In this document: in pieces, positions 22,414 to 32,873 of the stretch
How the letters are laid out: each line of letters begins with the position of its first letter
Numbering within the stretch: position 1 is the stretch's first letter
NCBI GenBank assembly: GCA_900554815.1
Contig: USIO01000005.1
Location: forward strand, 5,726-69,725
DNA length: 64,000 nucleotides
Reading direction: 5' to 3'
DNA from: an uncultured Clostridium sp.
Lineage (GTDB): Bacteria; Bacillota; Clostridia; TANB77; CAG-508
Notes under the pieces: generated by a model
What the model was told of the DNA's origin: nothing
The model's database searches: none
What the model saw: only the letters and a program-made list of their open reading frames with translations
Position numbers and translations under genes: made by a program

Positions 22414-23655
22414 ATGAATGTAAAATTAGAAAATAGTAAAAAAATATTAAATAAATATCATCAAGAACATTTATTAAATTTTTATGAAGAACTTTCAAAA
22501 CAAGAGCAGGAAGAACTATTAAACCAAATTTTAGACACCGATTTTAAAACTATACAAGAGTTATACGAAAATACTAAAAAGGAAGGAATAGAATCTAAAG
22601 ATAAAATAGAACCAATAGAGTATATAGATAAAGAAAAATTATCAAAAGAAGAAATAAAAAAATATGAAGAAATAGGAGAAAAAATTATTAAAAGAGGACA
22701 ATATGCTGTTGCTACAATGGCAGGAGGACAAGGAACAAGACTAGGACATAAAGGACCAAAAGGAACATACTATCTTTTAAATAATAAGTCTCTTTTTGAA
22801 ATTTTTTATGACGAATTAAATAAAGCAAACCAAAAATATGGAATAACCATTCCATGGTATATTATGACAAGCAAAGAAAACAATAAAGATACTATTAACT
22901 TTTTTGAAAAAAATAATTATTTTGGTTATAATAAAGACCACATAAAATTCTTTTCACAAAGTGAACTTCCTATGATTAGCAAAGAAGGTAAAATTTTATT
23001 ATCTAATAAGGGAACCATAAAAGAAGCAGCAGATGGAAATGGTGGAATTTTTAGTTCTATGAACAAAAACGGAATAACTGATGATATTACTTCAAGAAAA
23101 ATAAAATGGTTATTCATTGGCTCAATAGATAATGCATTATTAAAAATGGTAGATCCGCTTTTAATTGGAATAGCACAAAGTACAGGGGTTCTAGCAGCAG
23201 CAAAATCATTAGTAAAATGTAGCCCAACCGAAAAAGTAGGTGTATTTTGTAAAAGAAATAATAAACCAAGTGTTATAGAATACACAGAGTTGCCAGAGGA
23301 AATGGCTAATTTAAGAGATAAAAAAGGCGAACTATTTTATGGAGAGTCACATATTATGTGCAATATGTTTCATGTAGATGCATTAAAAAGCATTGGGGAA
23401 AAAAATATGCCATATCATAAAGCTCTAAAAAAAGCTAATTATATTAATGAAAAAGGAGAAGAAGTAAAACCAACAGAACCAAATGCATTAAAATTTGAAA
23501 AATTCATATTTGATGCTTTTGAAACCATTCCAGAATTGGCAATCTTACGTGTAAAAAGAGAAGAAGAATTTGCACCAGTTAAAAATGCAACAGGTGTAGA
23601 TAGCCCAGAAACTGCTAAAAATTTATACTTAAATTATATAAAAAACAAAATTTAA
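22414..23655 (+). CDS. UDP-sugar pyrophosphorylase (UDPGP family)
   Basis: 413 residues. The nucleotide-binding signature M-A-G-G-Q-G-T-R-L-G-H-K-G-P-K-G lies near residue 100. Further motifs are P-W-Y-I-M-T-S near 145, a G-N-G-G-I-F-S near 208 and E-P-N-A-L-K-F-E-K-F-I-F-D near 355. This is the eukaryotic-type UDP-N-acetylglucosamine/UDP-glucose pyrophosphorylase fold, which makes UDP-sugar from UTP and sugar-1-phosphate. Whether glucose or GlcNAc is preferred cannot be told. UDP-glucose would feed the glucan synthase at 4246. mfd begins 20 bases downstream. Confidence 0.85.
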   Translation: MNVKLENSKKILNKYHQEHLLNFYEELSKQEQEELLNQILDTDFKTIQELYENTKKEGIESKDKIEPIEYIDKEKLSKEEIKKYEEIGEKIIKRGQYAVATMAGGQGTRLGHKGPKGTYYLLNNKSLFEIFYDELNKANQKYGITIPWYIMTSKENNKDTINFFEKNNYFGYNKDHIKFFSQSELPMISKEGKILLSNKGTIKEAADGNGGIFSSMNKNGITDDITSRKIKWLFIGSIDNALLKMVDPLLIGIAQSTGVLAAAKSLVKCSPTEKVGVFCKRNNKPSVIEYTELPEEMANLRDKKGELFYGESHIMCNMFHVDALKSIGEKNMPYHKALKKANYINEKGEEVKPTEPNALKFEKFIFDAFETIPELAILRVKREEEFAPVKNATGVDSPETAKNLYLNYIKNKI

Positions 23656-23675
23656 AAATAAAAAAGGAGTACTAG

Positions 23676-26600
23676 ATGAATTGTATTACTAAAATATTGC
23701 CAAACTTTAAAAAATTTAATTCTTATATAGAAGATGTAAAAAACAACACAGATTCAATAATGTTATCAGGATTGACAGATGTAGCAAAAACACATTTTGC
23801 TTATTCAACACAATTCTACACAGAAAGACCAATAGTTATTATCACATATAATGAAATTCAAGCAAAAAAATTAATAAAAGATTTAATGTTTTTTGAAGAT
23901 GAAATTATATATTTCCCAAAACGAGAAATTTTTGCATATGACTATATTGCAGAAAATAAAGACAATTACTATGAAAGAATAAAAGTATTAAATAAGATTC
24001 AAAATAAAGAAGCAAAAATTATTGTTACAACAATTGAAGCAATACAACAACATATGGTAAGTAAAGAAGTATTGTATAAAAATAGAATGAAATTAAAAGT
24101 AGGACAAACAATTCGGTACAAACGAACTAAAAGAAAAACTTGTACAATTAGGATATGAAAGATATGACACAGTAGAATCAAAAGGGCAATTTAGTTCAAG
24201 AGGTGGAATTATAGATATTGCTCGGAGACGAAAACATCGGAATTAGAATAGAGTTTTGGGGAGATGAAATAGATTCCATTAGGTATTTTGACATTAATGA
24301 CCAAAGATCTAAACAAATGGTTCAAGAAGTTTATATAAACCCAGCCGTTGAATTTGTATTAGAAAATAGTTTGATAGAAATAGGAAATAGAATTTTAAAT
24401 ACACATGAACAAACTAATTCTATAATAGAAGATGTTGAACAAATAAAAACTGGAAACTACCTTGAAAAAATAGATAAATATTTTAATTGTTTTTATACAA
24501 AGCAAAGTACATTTATAGATTATCTACCTAAAGATATAATAATATTTTTAGATGAAATTACAAAAATAAAAGCAAGAATTGAAAATATTTTAAAAGATAA
24601 TAAAAACTTAACAAAATCGTTGATAGAAAAACAAAGAACAGTACCAGATAGCATCCAGATTTTGAATGATTATGTACAATTTCTACAATCAATAGGAACA
24701 AAACAAATAATTTATTTGGAAAAACAAGATATTGGTTTTGTGGATAAAAAAAGTATGCATGCAAAAAGAAACGGATATAGCTTTAGCTATAGGGAGGTCA
24801 ACTTTTTTCGTAGTTCAATGGATTTATGTTTTCAGGAAATACAAAAAGCAATACTCGAAAAAAAATTAGTTTTTATATTAGGTGGAACTACAGAAAATAG
24901 CAAAAAAATATATGAATGGCTTATAGAAAAAGATATAAAATGTATATATGATAAATCACAAAAAGAAGAAATTACTCCAGGGGTGGTAATAATTACCTCT
25001 GGAGCATTATCTGCTGGTTTTGAAAGCTTTGACTTTAATATTATTGCAATATCTTTAGCAGAAGTATTTACTCCAAGTAAACCAAAAAGAGTAATTAATA
25101 ATACTACATTTAAACAAGGAGAAATGATTAATTTCTCAGACTTAAAACCACGGTGAGTATGTAGTACATAAAGCAAATGGAATAGGACAGTTTGTTGGAG
25201 TTTATACAATTAGAGCAGATAATATTGTAAAAGATTATATAAAAATTCTATATAAAGATGGAGATTATTTATATATTCCGGTTAACCAGCTAGATAATAT
25301 TAGAAAATATATTGGAGCAGGTGAAAATGGAGCACCAAAATTAAACCGATTAGGTAGTAAAGAATGGGAAAATACAAAAACTAAGGTAAAAAATAACCTA
25401 AGAGAAGTTGCAAAAGAATTAATACAGCTCTATGCTATCAGGCAAAAAACAGCACGGATTTGCATTTTCAAAAGATTCTGACTGGCAAAAACAGTTTGAA
25501 GAATCTTTTCCTTACACAGAAACACAAGACCAATTAAGATGCATAGAAGAAGTAAAAAAGGACATGGAATCTTTTAAACCAATGGATAGACTATTATGTG
25601 GAGACGTTGGATATGGAAAAACAGAAGTAGCTATAAGAGCAGCATTTAAAGCATGCCTAGATCAAAAACAAGTAGCTTATTTAGTACCAACTACAGTATT
25701 AGCAAACCAACAATATGAAGCATTTAAAGAAAGAATGAAAGAATTTCCAGTTAGAGTAGAACTATTAAACAGATTTAGAACAAAGAAAGAACAAATAGCA
25801 ATTATTAAAAAATTAAAATTGGGAGAAATTGATATTATTATTGGTACACATAGAATTTTAAGCAAAGACATAGCTTTTAAAGACTTGGGCCTATTAATTA
25901 TAGACGAGGAACATAGATTTGGAGTAAAGGATAAAGAAAAAATAAAGGAAATGAAAAATGGAATAGATGTGCTTTCTATGACGGCAACACCAATTCCAAG
26001 AACTTTGCACATGTCTATTGTGGGTATTAGAGATATGTCTGTTATATATGAACCACCACAAAATAGAAGACCAGTACAAACTTATGTATTAGAATATGAT
26101 GAAGAAGTGGTAAAAGAAGCAATTACAAGAGAACTGGAAAGAAGAGGGCAAGTATTTTATTTATTTAACAATGTAGAGCAAATTACAAGGAAAACGGAAT
26201 ATGTTTCTAATTTAGTTCCAGAAGCAAAAGTGGGGTTTGCACATGGAAAAATGTCTGGACGAGAGTTAGAAGATATTATGCTAGACTTTGTAAACAAGAA
26301 AATTGATGTATTGGTATGTACAACTATATTAGAGTCTGGTATTGATATTCCAAATGCTAACACAATTATTGTAGAAAATGCAGATAGATTAGGACTATCT
26401 CAACTATATCAAATTAGAGGAAGAGTAGGAAGATCTGAAAAACAAGCATATGCTTATATTACATATAAACCAGATAAACTGCTATCAGAAGTTGCAGAAA
26501 AGAGACTAAGAGCTATAAAAGAGTTTACAGAATTTGGTTCTGGATTTAAAATTGCTATGAGGGATTTAGAAATAAGAGGTGCAGGAAGCATTCTAGGAGA

Positions 26601-27132
26601 ATTTCAACATGGACATATGGACGAAGTTGGCTATGATATGTATTGTAAATTATTAGAGGAAGTTATAAATGAAACAAAAGGTATAAAAATAAAAGAAGAA
26701 CAAGACGTACAAATTGATTTAAATGTTTCTTGCTATATTCCAGATAGTTATATTCCTTCAAACAATCAGAAAATTGAAATTTATCAAGAAATTGCATTAT
26801 GTGATACAGATAAAAAAATACAAGATGTTACAGACGAAATAATTGATAGATTTGGAGATATTCCAGAAGAAACAAAAAATTTACTTGAGATTGCAAGCAT
26901 AAAAATTTTATGTAGAATACTAGGCATTATAAAAATTTCACAAAGGCTCTCTGGTATTGTATTTAATTTTTCTGCTGAAAGTTTTAAAATGGAATGGATA
27001 GATTTATTGTTAAAAAAATTTAGAAATAAAATTAAATTTTCACCATCAGTTGAACCTTATATAACATATAAAATAGAAAATCCGGGTAAAATACTAGAAG
27101 AAGTAAAAGAATTGATTAAAATACTAAAATAA
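23676..27132 (+). CDS. mfd: Transcription-repair coupling factor, with four CGG +1 sites
   Basis: 1150 residues, the usual Mfd length, once four shifts are applied: C at 24114 (CGGT, Gly147), 24223 (CGGA, Gly183), 25151 (CGGT, Gly492) and 25455 (CGGA, Gly593). The UvrB-like N-terminal module includes S-S-R-G-G-I-I-D-I near 173. The CarD-like RNA polymerase-interaction domain begins D-L-K-P-G-E-Y-V-V-H-K at site three. The RecG-like translocase has G-D-V-G-Y-G-K-T-E-V-A near 645, D-E-E-H-R-F-G and Q-I-R-G-R-V-G-R. The protein moves stalled RNA polymerase and recruits UvrA. Each junction restores a textbook Mfd motif, so this is not a decayed gene. Confidence 0.93.
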
Positions 27133-27202
27133 AAAAATGAATTTGCCACATATACACATTTGCTTTGCAAACGGAATTTACCAAAGGAATTTAACCTAAT
27201 AC

Positions 27203-27242
27203 AACAAAAACTTATTCTCTTGCATTTGCAAGAGAATAAGTT
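27203..27242 (-). terminator. Terminator for the minus-strand ORF
   Basis: A 16-bp perfect inverted repeat (27209-27224 / 27227-27242) is followed on the minus strand by TTTTTGTTG. It lies 3' of the minus-strand ORF at 27286 and convergent with the end of mfd. Confidence 0.65.
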
Positions 27243-27285
27243 AGAATATCCTAAGATGTGCAGTTTACAAACCAAACACATCATC

Positions 27286-27589
27286 TTAGAGAGAACTAGC
27301 CGGAATGGCATCATGGTATTCCTCTAAGCATGTGACTTTTTTGGGTGACTCTTGACACAGCTGCAGTATTACTACAGGAACACCCCATAGCCTATACGTA
27401 GCAACTTCGTCACTAAGCAAGCTGGGTACCACCGGAAGAAGAGCTCCTTTCCGAATAAGACGTCGACACGTAGCCGACCTGGCTCGAAACTCCATAACAG
27501 CAAACGTTTCGGTCTCTTGAACAATGCAAAACGAGTCGCTCTCGATGAGAAAATCGATTGCCTGCCTCCTAAGGTTGTTACTCTTCCAT
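27286..27589 (-). CDS. Possible acquired small ORF, unrecognised, frame uncertain
   Basis: The block is clearly richer in G+C than its neighbours. On the minus strand a frame is open for 97 codons (27579 down to 27286), with an internal ATG at 27495. A well-placed start (AAGGAGG, then ATG at 27589) is one base out of frame and hits TAA after three codons (M-E-E-stop); a +1 step at TAAC would join it to the long frame, giving an N-terminus M-E-E-N-N-L-R-R. The long frame contains an in-frame CGG at 27453; obeying the window's CGG rule there and at 27434 would end the protein six codons after the second site. So it could be an unusual gene, a foreign gene using CGG as arginine, or a remnant. 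No family recognised. Confidence 0.3.
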
Positions 27590-27608
27590 AGAATCCCTCC
27601 TTAATACT

Positions 27609-27639
27609 ATACCTTATTAGGTATGTAACTCATATTATA
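27609..27639 (-). promoter_or_regulatory. Promoter-like -10 box and operator-like palindrome
   Basis: On the minus strand TATAAT lies at 27639-27634 with TTGTTT 16 bases upstream. A small palindrome (ATACCT-TATT-AGGTAT, 27609-27624) sits between the -10 box and the AAGGAGG ribosome site of the ORF below. The arrangement suggests a repressor-controlled promoter, but this is inferred from sequence only. Confidence 0.4.
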
Positions 27640-27718
27640 TCACATTTATGTAAAAAAACAAATTTGATATAAAACAAGGGCACATCAACCCAAAATAAAA
27701 TAATGAAAGGAAATGAAT

Positions 27719-28509
27719 ATGAGAGTAATTACAAGTAAAGATAATGAACAAATTAAACAAATTAGAAAATTAAAAGAAAAGAAGTATAGAGACGAACAAG
27801 GATTATATATTATAGAAGGAGTTAAGACAGTTCGGAGAAGCAATAGCAGAAAAAGCAGAAATAAAAACAATTGTTATATGTGATGACTGCGAAAAACAAG
27901 GGCTAATAGAAAAAGAACTATTATATGAAGTAGCAAAATATAGTTTAATTTATGTAAATGAAAAAGTTTTTAATTACATTACAGAAGTTATGAACCCACA
28001 AGGAATACTTGCAGTTGTTTCTAAAAAAGAAAAGAAAAAAATAAACTATAATGAAGAACTTATTGTTATTTTGGACAATATACAAGACCCAGGAAATTTG
28101 GGAACAATTATTAGAACTTTAGATAGTGCTGGAATTAAACAAATCATATTATCAAAAGGAACAGTAGATGTGTATTCTTCTAAAGTAGTACGTTCTACAA
28201 TGGGAGCTATTTTTAGGATAAATATAATAGAAACAGAAAATTTAAAAAATACTATTTCTATAATTAAAGAACATGGATATAAAATAATGGCAACTTCATT
28301 ACAAGGTGCAAAAAGTATTTATGATATAGATTATAAAAAAGTATGTATAATAATTGGAAACGAAGCAAATGGAGTTTCGCAGGAGGTATTAAACTTAGCA
28401 GATCAAAAAATAAAAATACCTATGCTACGGAAAAACAGAAAGCTTAAATGCTGCAGTAGCAACTAGTATTATTGTTTACGAGCATATTAGGCAAAAACTG
28501 GCAAGATAA
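27719..28509 (+). CDS. TrmH/SpoU-family rRNA 2'-O-methyltransferase, with two CGG +1 sites
   Basis: 262 residues with shifts at C27833 (CGGA, Gly39) and C28428 (CGGA, Gly237). The N-terminus has the substrate-binding start I-T-S-K-D-N-E-Q-I-K and the Y-I-I-E-G-V-K-T-V-G-E motif, whose second Gly is shift site one. The SPOUT domain carries D-N-I-Q-D-P-G-N-L-G-T-I-I-R near 123, I-I-G-N-E-A-N-G-V near 213 and I-P-M-L-G-K-T-E-S-L-N-A-A-V at site two. It methylates ribose in rRNA using SAM, with the trefoil-knot SAM site at the C-terminus; without the second shift the knot would be destroyed. ATG 27719 follows GAAAGGA. Confidence 0.9.
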
Positions 28510-28609
28510 AAAAATAAAGAACAAAACATTATTAATCCTTTAAATTTACAACTAAAAAATACTAGACAAAAAATATTTATTAGTATATATTTAACAAGGG
28601 GGGAACCTA

Positions 28610-29272
28610 ATGGACAAAAATGTTTTTAATGATTTATCTTATGGAATGTATGTTGTATCAACAAAATACAAAGAAAAAAATGTAGGATGTTTTGTAAATA
28701 CTGTAACACAAATAACTTCACAAAACCCAATTATTGCTGTTAGTATTAATAAAAATAATTATACAAATGAAGCACTATTTGAAGGTCAGCAATTTGCAAT
28801 CTCAATTTTATCTCAAAAAACAAATGCTAAAGTAATTGGAGAATTTGGATTTTTTTCGTCAAAAAATAAGGACAAGTTTAAAGAAATAGCATATAAAGAA
28901 ATAAACAATTTACCAGTAGTAGAAGAAAACATTTGTGGGTATATAATTGCCCAAGTATTAAATAAAATAGATGTAGAAACTCACAATATTGTATTAGCTC
29001 GAGTATTAGATGCTAAAAAGGAAAATGAAAATATTCCTATGACATACTCATATTATCATCAGGTAATAAAAGGTAATGCACCTAAAACAGCACCAACATA
29101 TATAGAAACAGAAGAAACAGCAAAAACTGGTGGAAAAAAATATAAATGTAAAATATGTGGATATATTTATGACGAAGAAAAAGAAAAAATAAAATTTGAA
29201 GACTTATCCAATACATGGAAATGTCCTTTATGTAAAGTTGAAAAAGATATGTTTGAAGAAATAAAAGAATAA
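28610..29272 (+). CDS. Flavin reductase-rubredoxin fusion (high-molecular-weight rubredoxin type)
   Basis: 220 residues; GGGG upstream of ATG 28610. Residues 1-155 form a flavin reductase-like FMN-binding domain (Y-G-M-Y-V-V-S-T, T-Q-I-T-S-Q-N-P, S-I-L-S). Residues ~175-220 are a rubredoxin domain with C-K-I-C-G-Y-I-Y-D and C-P-L-C-K. Such fusions (Hrb type) act in oxygen and nitric oxide detoxification with flavodiiron proteins in clostridia and acetogens; no partner is visible here. The linker contains a threonine-rich T-E-E-T-A-K stretch. No CGG site. Confidence 0.88.
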   Translation: MDKNVFNDLSYGMYVVSTKYKEKNVGCFVNTVTQITSQNPIIAVSINKNNYTNEALFEGQQFAISILSQKTNAKVIGEFGFFSSKNKDKFKEIAYKEINNLPVVEENICGYIIAQVLNKIDVETHNIVLARVLDAKKENENIPMTYSYYHQVIKGNAPKTAPTYIETEETAKTGGKKYKCKICGYIYDEEKEKIKFEDLSNTWKCPLCKVEKDMFEEIKE

Positions 29273-29329
29273 AAAAACAAAAAAAGTGTATAATTATTTA
29301 ATAAAAATTAGTAAAGGAGGAACTTATCA

Positions 29330-30406
29330 ATGGAAAGAAAGATAAGAGTAGTACAATATGGTACAGGCAAAATGTCTGTATACACAATGCGTTATGTTTA
29401 TGAAAAAGGAGCAGAAATTGTTGGAGCAATTGATGTAAACCCAACAGTAATAGGAAAAGACATTGGAGTTGTAATGGAAACAGAACCAAAAGGGGTTACA
29501 ATAACTAGTGTAGAAAATGCAGAAGAAATGTTAAAACAAGTAAAACCAGATATTGCCATTGTTACAACAATGAGTTTAATTTCGGATGTGCAAGATGCAT
29601 TACTATTATGTGCAAAATTAGGGATTAATGCAATTACAACATGCGAAGAGGCATTTTACCCACAAAATTCAAATCCAAATGTAACAAAAAAAATTGATGA
29701 GCTTGCAAAACAAAATAATTGTACAATTACAGGAAGTGGGTACCAAGACATTTACTGGGGACAGCTAATTAGCTCAATAGCAGGGTCTACACATACAATT
29801 AAAAGGATAAAAGGTAGCTCAAGCTATAATGTAGAAGACTATGGAATTGCTCTTGCAAAAGCACATGGCGCAGGATTAGACTTAGACACTTTTGAAAAAG
29901 AAATTGCCTCAGTAGATGAAATTTCGGACGAACAAAGACAAGAAATTATTGAAAAAGGAGAATATTCACCATCATATATGTGGAATGTAAATGGATGGCT
30001 ATGCTCAAAACTAGGGTTAACAGTAGTTTCACAAACACAAAAATGCATACCACAAACTTATTCAAAAGATATTGTATCTTCTACACTAAACATGACAGTA
30101 AAAGCAGGAATGGCAACAGGAATGAGTGCAGTAGTTACCACTAAAACAAAAGAAGGAATTACTATTGAATCAGAATGTATTGGAAAAGTTTATTCTCCAG
30201 AAGACTATGACAAAAATGAATGGACAATCGAAGGAGAACCAAACACTACTTTAGTAATAGCAAGACCAAGTACAGTAGAACTTACATGTGCAAGTATTGT
30301 AAACAGAATTCCAGATGTAATTAACAGTACAAGTGGATATATTACAACAGAAAAAATGGGAGAACTAAATTATAGAGTAAAACCATTAAACGAATATGTA
30401 AAATAA
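29330..30406 (+). CDS. DapB-like NAD(P)-dependent dehydrogenase (2,4-diaminopentanoate dehydrogenase type)
   Basis: 358 residues with AAAGGAGG before ATG 29330. An N-terminal Rossmann fold has V-V-Q-Y-G-T-G-K-M near residue 7-15 (G-x-G-x-M), G-A-I-D near 37 and V-T-T-M-S in the cofactor-binding edge. The C-terminal half holds G-S-G-Y-Q-D-I-Y-W-G near 137 and H-G-A-G. This resembles the 2,4-diaminopentanoate dehydrogenase/dihydrodipicolinate reductase-like family used in ornithine fermentation. No other ornithine-fermentation genes are present in the window, so the substrate is uncertain. Confidence 0.7.
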   Translation: MERKIRVVQYGTGKMSVYTMRYVYEKGAEIVGAIDVNPTVIGKDIGVVMETEPKGVTITSVENAEEMLKQVKPDIAIVTTMSLISDVQDALLLCAKLGINAITTCEEAFYPQNSNPNVTKKIDELAKQNNCTITGSGYQDIYWGQLISSIAGSTHTIKRIKGSSSYNVEDYGIALAKAHGAGLDLDTFEKEIASVDEISDEQRQEIIEKGEYSPSYMWNVNGWLCSKLGLTVVSQTQKCIPQTYSKDIVSSTLNMTVKAGMATGMSAVVTTKTKEGITIESECIGKVYSPEDYDKNEWTIEGEPNTTLVIARPSTVELTCASIVNRIPDVINSTSGYITTEKMGELNYRVKPLNEYVK

Positions 30407-30417
30407 ACTTAAAAAAT

Positions 30418-30476
30418 AACACCTAGTTAAAATAGCTATCATAAAATTTTTATGATAGCTATTTTAACTAGGTGTT
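30418..30476 (+). terminator. Very long perfect hairpin terminator
   Basis: A 59-base stretch forms a perfect inverted repeat of 29 bp around a single central T. It directly follows the dehydrogenase gene and contains AT-rich symmetrical arms, so it could terminate in both directions. The length of perfect pairing is unusual for a terminator. Confidence 0.7.
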
Positions 30477-30577
30477 GCAATAATAAAACAATATAATATT
30501 CTTTTTATTTTCACAATATAGACATAATATAAAATTATAATATATAATACATTTAATAAAAGTTAGGAGAATTGAAT

Positions 30578-31255
30578 ATGAATGAAGAAAGCATATTAAT
30601 AGTAGATGATGAAGCTAGAATGAGAAAACTAATTAAAGACTTTTTAAAAGTAAAAGGCTACCATATTTTAGAAGCAGAAGATGGTGAAAAAGCATTAGAA
30701 ATTTTTGAGACAGAGGGTAATAAAATTAATTTAATTTTATTAGATGTTATGATGCCTAAACTAGATGGATGGTCTGTTTTAAGACAAATTAGGCAAACTT
30801 CAAAAGTTCCTATTGTTATGCTAACAGCAAGAGGAGAAGAACAAGATGAACTTTTTGGATTTGAACTAGGTGTTGACGAATATATTGCAAAACCATTTAG
30901 CCCTAAAATATTAGTAGCTAGAGTAGAGGCTATTTTAAAAAGAGTAAATGGGGACAAGACAGTAAAAAAAGACTACAATGGAATTGTAATAGATGAACAA
31001 GGAAGAACAGTAACTGTTGACGGAAAAACTATAGAATTAAGCTTAAGAGAGTATGAACTTTTAAAATATTTGGTAGATAATGAAAACATAGCATTATCAA
31101 GAGATAAAATATTGAATAATGTTTGGAATTATGACTATTATGGAGACTCAAGGACAATAGACAGCCATATAAAAAAAATAAGGCATAAATTAGGTAAAAA
31201 GGGAAAATATATTAAAACAATTAGAGGAATAGGATATAAATTTGAACAAAAATAA
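30578..31255 (+). CDS. OmpR-family response regulator
   Basis: 225 residues from ATG 30578 (TAGGAG upstream; the in-frame TTG at 30572 has poorer spacing). The receiver domain has V-D-D-E-A at 9-13, phospho-acceptor Asp56 in L-L-D-V-M-M-P, a T-A-R switch and K-P-F. The winged helix ends I-R-G-I-G-Y-K-F-E. The cognate kinase gene begins 22 bases downstream. The stimulus and regulon cannot be told. Confidence 0.9.
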   Translation: MNEESILIVDDEARMRKLIKDFLKVKGYHILEAEDGEKALEIFETEGNKINLILLDVMMPKLDGWSVLRQIRQTSKVPIVMLTARGEEQDELFGFELGVDEYIAKPFSPKILVARVEAILKRVNGDKTVKKDYNGIVIDEQGRTVTVDGKTIELSLREYELLKYLVDNENIALSRDKILNNVWNYDYYGDSRTIDSHIKKIRHKLGKKGKYIKTIRGIGYKFEQK

Positions 31256-31277
31256 TACAAAAAATTGGGAGTAGAAA

Positions 31278-32789
31278 ATGGGAAAGATTAAAAAAAACTT
31301 AGAATCTGTAAGGACAAAACTATTTATTACTTTATGTGTTGTTGTAATAATCATAATTGTTTTTTTTATATTATTAAATAACTTTGTATTAGAAACATTT
31401 TATTTATATTCTAAACAAAAAGATTTAATGGAAGTATATAAAAGCATAAATCAATATTACACTAACCCAGATTCTGGAATAGATATTGAACTAGAACTAG
31501 AGAAAGCATCTATAAATAATGACTTTGACATTATTATTAAAACAGATACTGGAATAACACTTTATACATCAAATAAAGATTTCTCATCTACAATAGGAAC
31601 AATAAACGAAATTGAAAGTAGTATAACAAGTTGGTTTGGAGAAAAAAATATATTATTTTCTAATAATAAAATTAGTATTAGGAAAACAAGAGACATAAAA
31701 AATGGAGTAGGATTTGTTTTACTTTCAGGAGAACTAGACAATGGTTATGTTTTATACATTAGAATACCTATTACATCTATTCAAGAAAATGTTAAAATTT
31801 CTAATAACTTTTTATCTTTAATAGGAGGAATTGCAATTATTGGAGGAGGAATTGCGGTATTATTTATTGCTAAAAAATTTACAAAACCTATTGAAGAACT
31901 AAATGATATTGCAAAGAGAATGTCACAATTAGATTTTAGCAAAAAATATAGGGTAAAAGATACTGGAGATGAAGTAGATGAATTAGGGAAAAGCATGAAC
32001 ACAGTTTCTGAAAAACTGGAAAATACTATTAAACAATTAAAAGAAACCAACATAGAATTAGAAAAAGATATAGAGAAAAAATCTAGAATAGATGAAATGA
32101 GAAAACAATTTATTTCTGATGTATCTCATGAATTAAAAACCCCAATTGCTATTATACAAGGATATGCAGAAGGACTAAGAGAAAATGTTAACAAAGATCC
32201 AGAAAGCAGAGAATTTTATTCTGATGTTATTTTAGATGAAGCAAACAAAATGGACCGATTGGTAAAACAATTACTAGAACTTATGAAACTAGAATATGGA
32301 AAAAGAGAATTTAATAATCAAAAATTTGATATAACAGAATTAATTCAAGAAGTAATAAGAAAAAGCAAAGTAATGTATGAGGAAAAAAATATTACTATAG
32401 AATATAATCCAAGTAAAAAATATTATGTATATGCAGACGATTTTTATATAGAACAAGTAATAACTAATTATTTTACAAATGCTATAAAACATGCCCTAGA
32501 AATTAATGGAAAGAAACAAATAAGAATTACAATAAAAGAATTAGACAAAAAAATAAGGATTAGTGTATATAACACAGGTGAAAAAATAGATGAGGAAAAT
32601 TTAAATAGAATTTGGAATAGATTTTACAAAATAGACTCTTCAAGGAATAGAGAAAAAGGCGGAACCGGAATAGGATTATCATTAGTTAGGGCCATTATGA
32701 ATAATTATAGAAATGCTTATGGAGCATTTAACACAGAAGATGGAGTGGAATTTTATTTTGACTTAGATTTAGCAGAAGAACAAAAATAA
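31278..32789 (+). CDS. Sensor histidine kinase
   Basis: 503 residues. Two membrane helices (about 15-38 and 174-198) enclose an extracellular sensor domain of about 135 residues. A HAMP domain, HisKA with V-S-H-E-L-K-T-P (His284), N box and G box G-G-T-G-I-G-L-S-L (coded AAA GGC GGA ACC GGA ATA) follow. Here the two GGA codons follow C-ending codons normally, so this gene is an internal control showing that ...C GGA at codon boundaries is read normally when CGG is not a codon. It pairs with the regulator upstream. The sensed signal is unknown. Confidence 0.9.
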   Translation: MGKIKKNLESVRTKLFITLCVVVIIIIVFFILLNNFVLETFYLYSKQKDLMEVYKSINQYYTNPDSGIDIELELEKASINNDFDIIIKTDTGITLYTSNKDFSSTIGTINEIESSITSWFGEKNILFSNNKISIRKTRDIKNGVGFVLLSGELDNGYVLYIRIPITSIQENVKISNNFLSLIGGIAIIGGGIAVLFIAKKFTKPIEELNDIAKRMSQLDFSKKYRVKDTGDEVDELGKSMNTVSEKLENTIKQLKETNIELEKDIEKKSRIDEMRKQFISDVSHELKTPIAIIQGYAEGLRENVNKDPESREFYSDVILDEANKMDRLVKQLLELMKLEYGKREFNNQKFDITELIQEVIRKSKVMYEEKNITIEYNPSKKYYVYADDFYIEQVITNYFTNAIKHALEINGKKQIRITIKELDKKIRISVYNTGEKIDEENLNRIWNRFYKIDSSRNREKGGTGIGLSLVRAIMNNYRNAYGAFNTEDGVEFYFDLDLAEEQK

Positions 32790-32873
32790 CAAAATAATCA
32801 AAAAATGTTCATAAAAAAAGCATAAATAACAAATAAAATAAAAACAAATAAAAGGAAGGAGGTAAAAATTATT

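Larger units (their letters stand above)
27133..27718. other. 586-bp intergenic stretch between mfd and the methyltransferase gene
   Basis: Apart from the minus-strand ORF, its terminator and its promoter-like region (listed separately), I see a second inverted repeat (CTAAGATG at 27251 and CATCTTAG at 27282) and no tRNA or rRNA. The middle portion (27290-27590) is notably richer in G+C than the surroundings and holds several CGG/CCG triplets, unlike the flanking DNA. Confidence 0.6.

Noticed and set aside
31800..32700. CGG-type site in the second histidine kinase G box
   Set aside because: CGG there spans codon boundaries (GGC GGA, ACC GGA), so it is not an in-frame CGG and no shift occurs.
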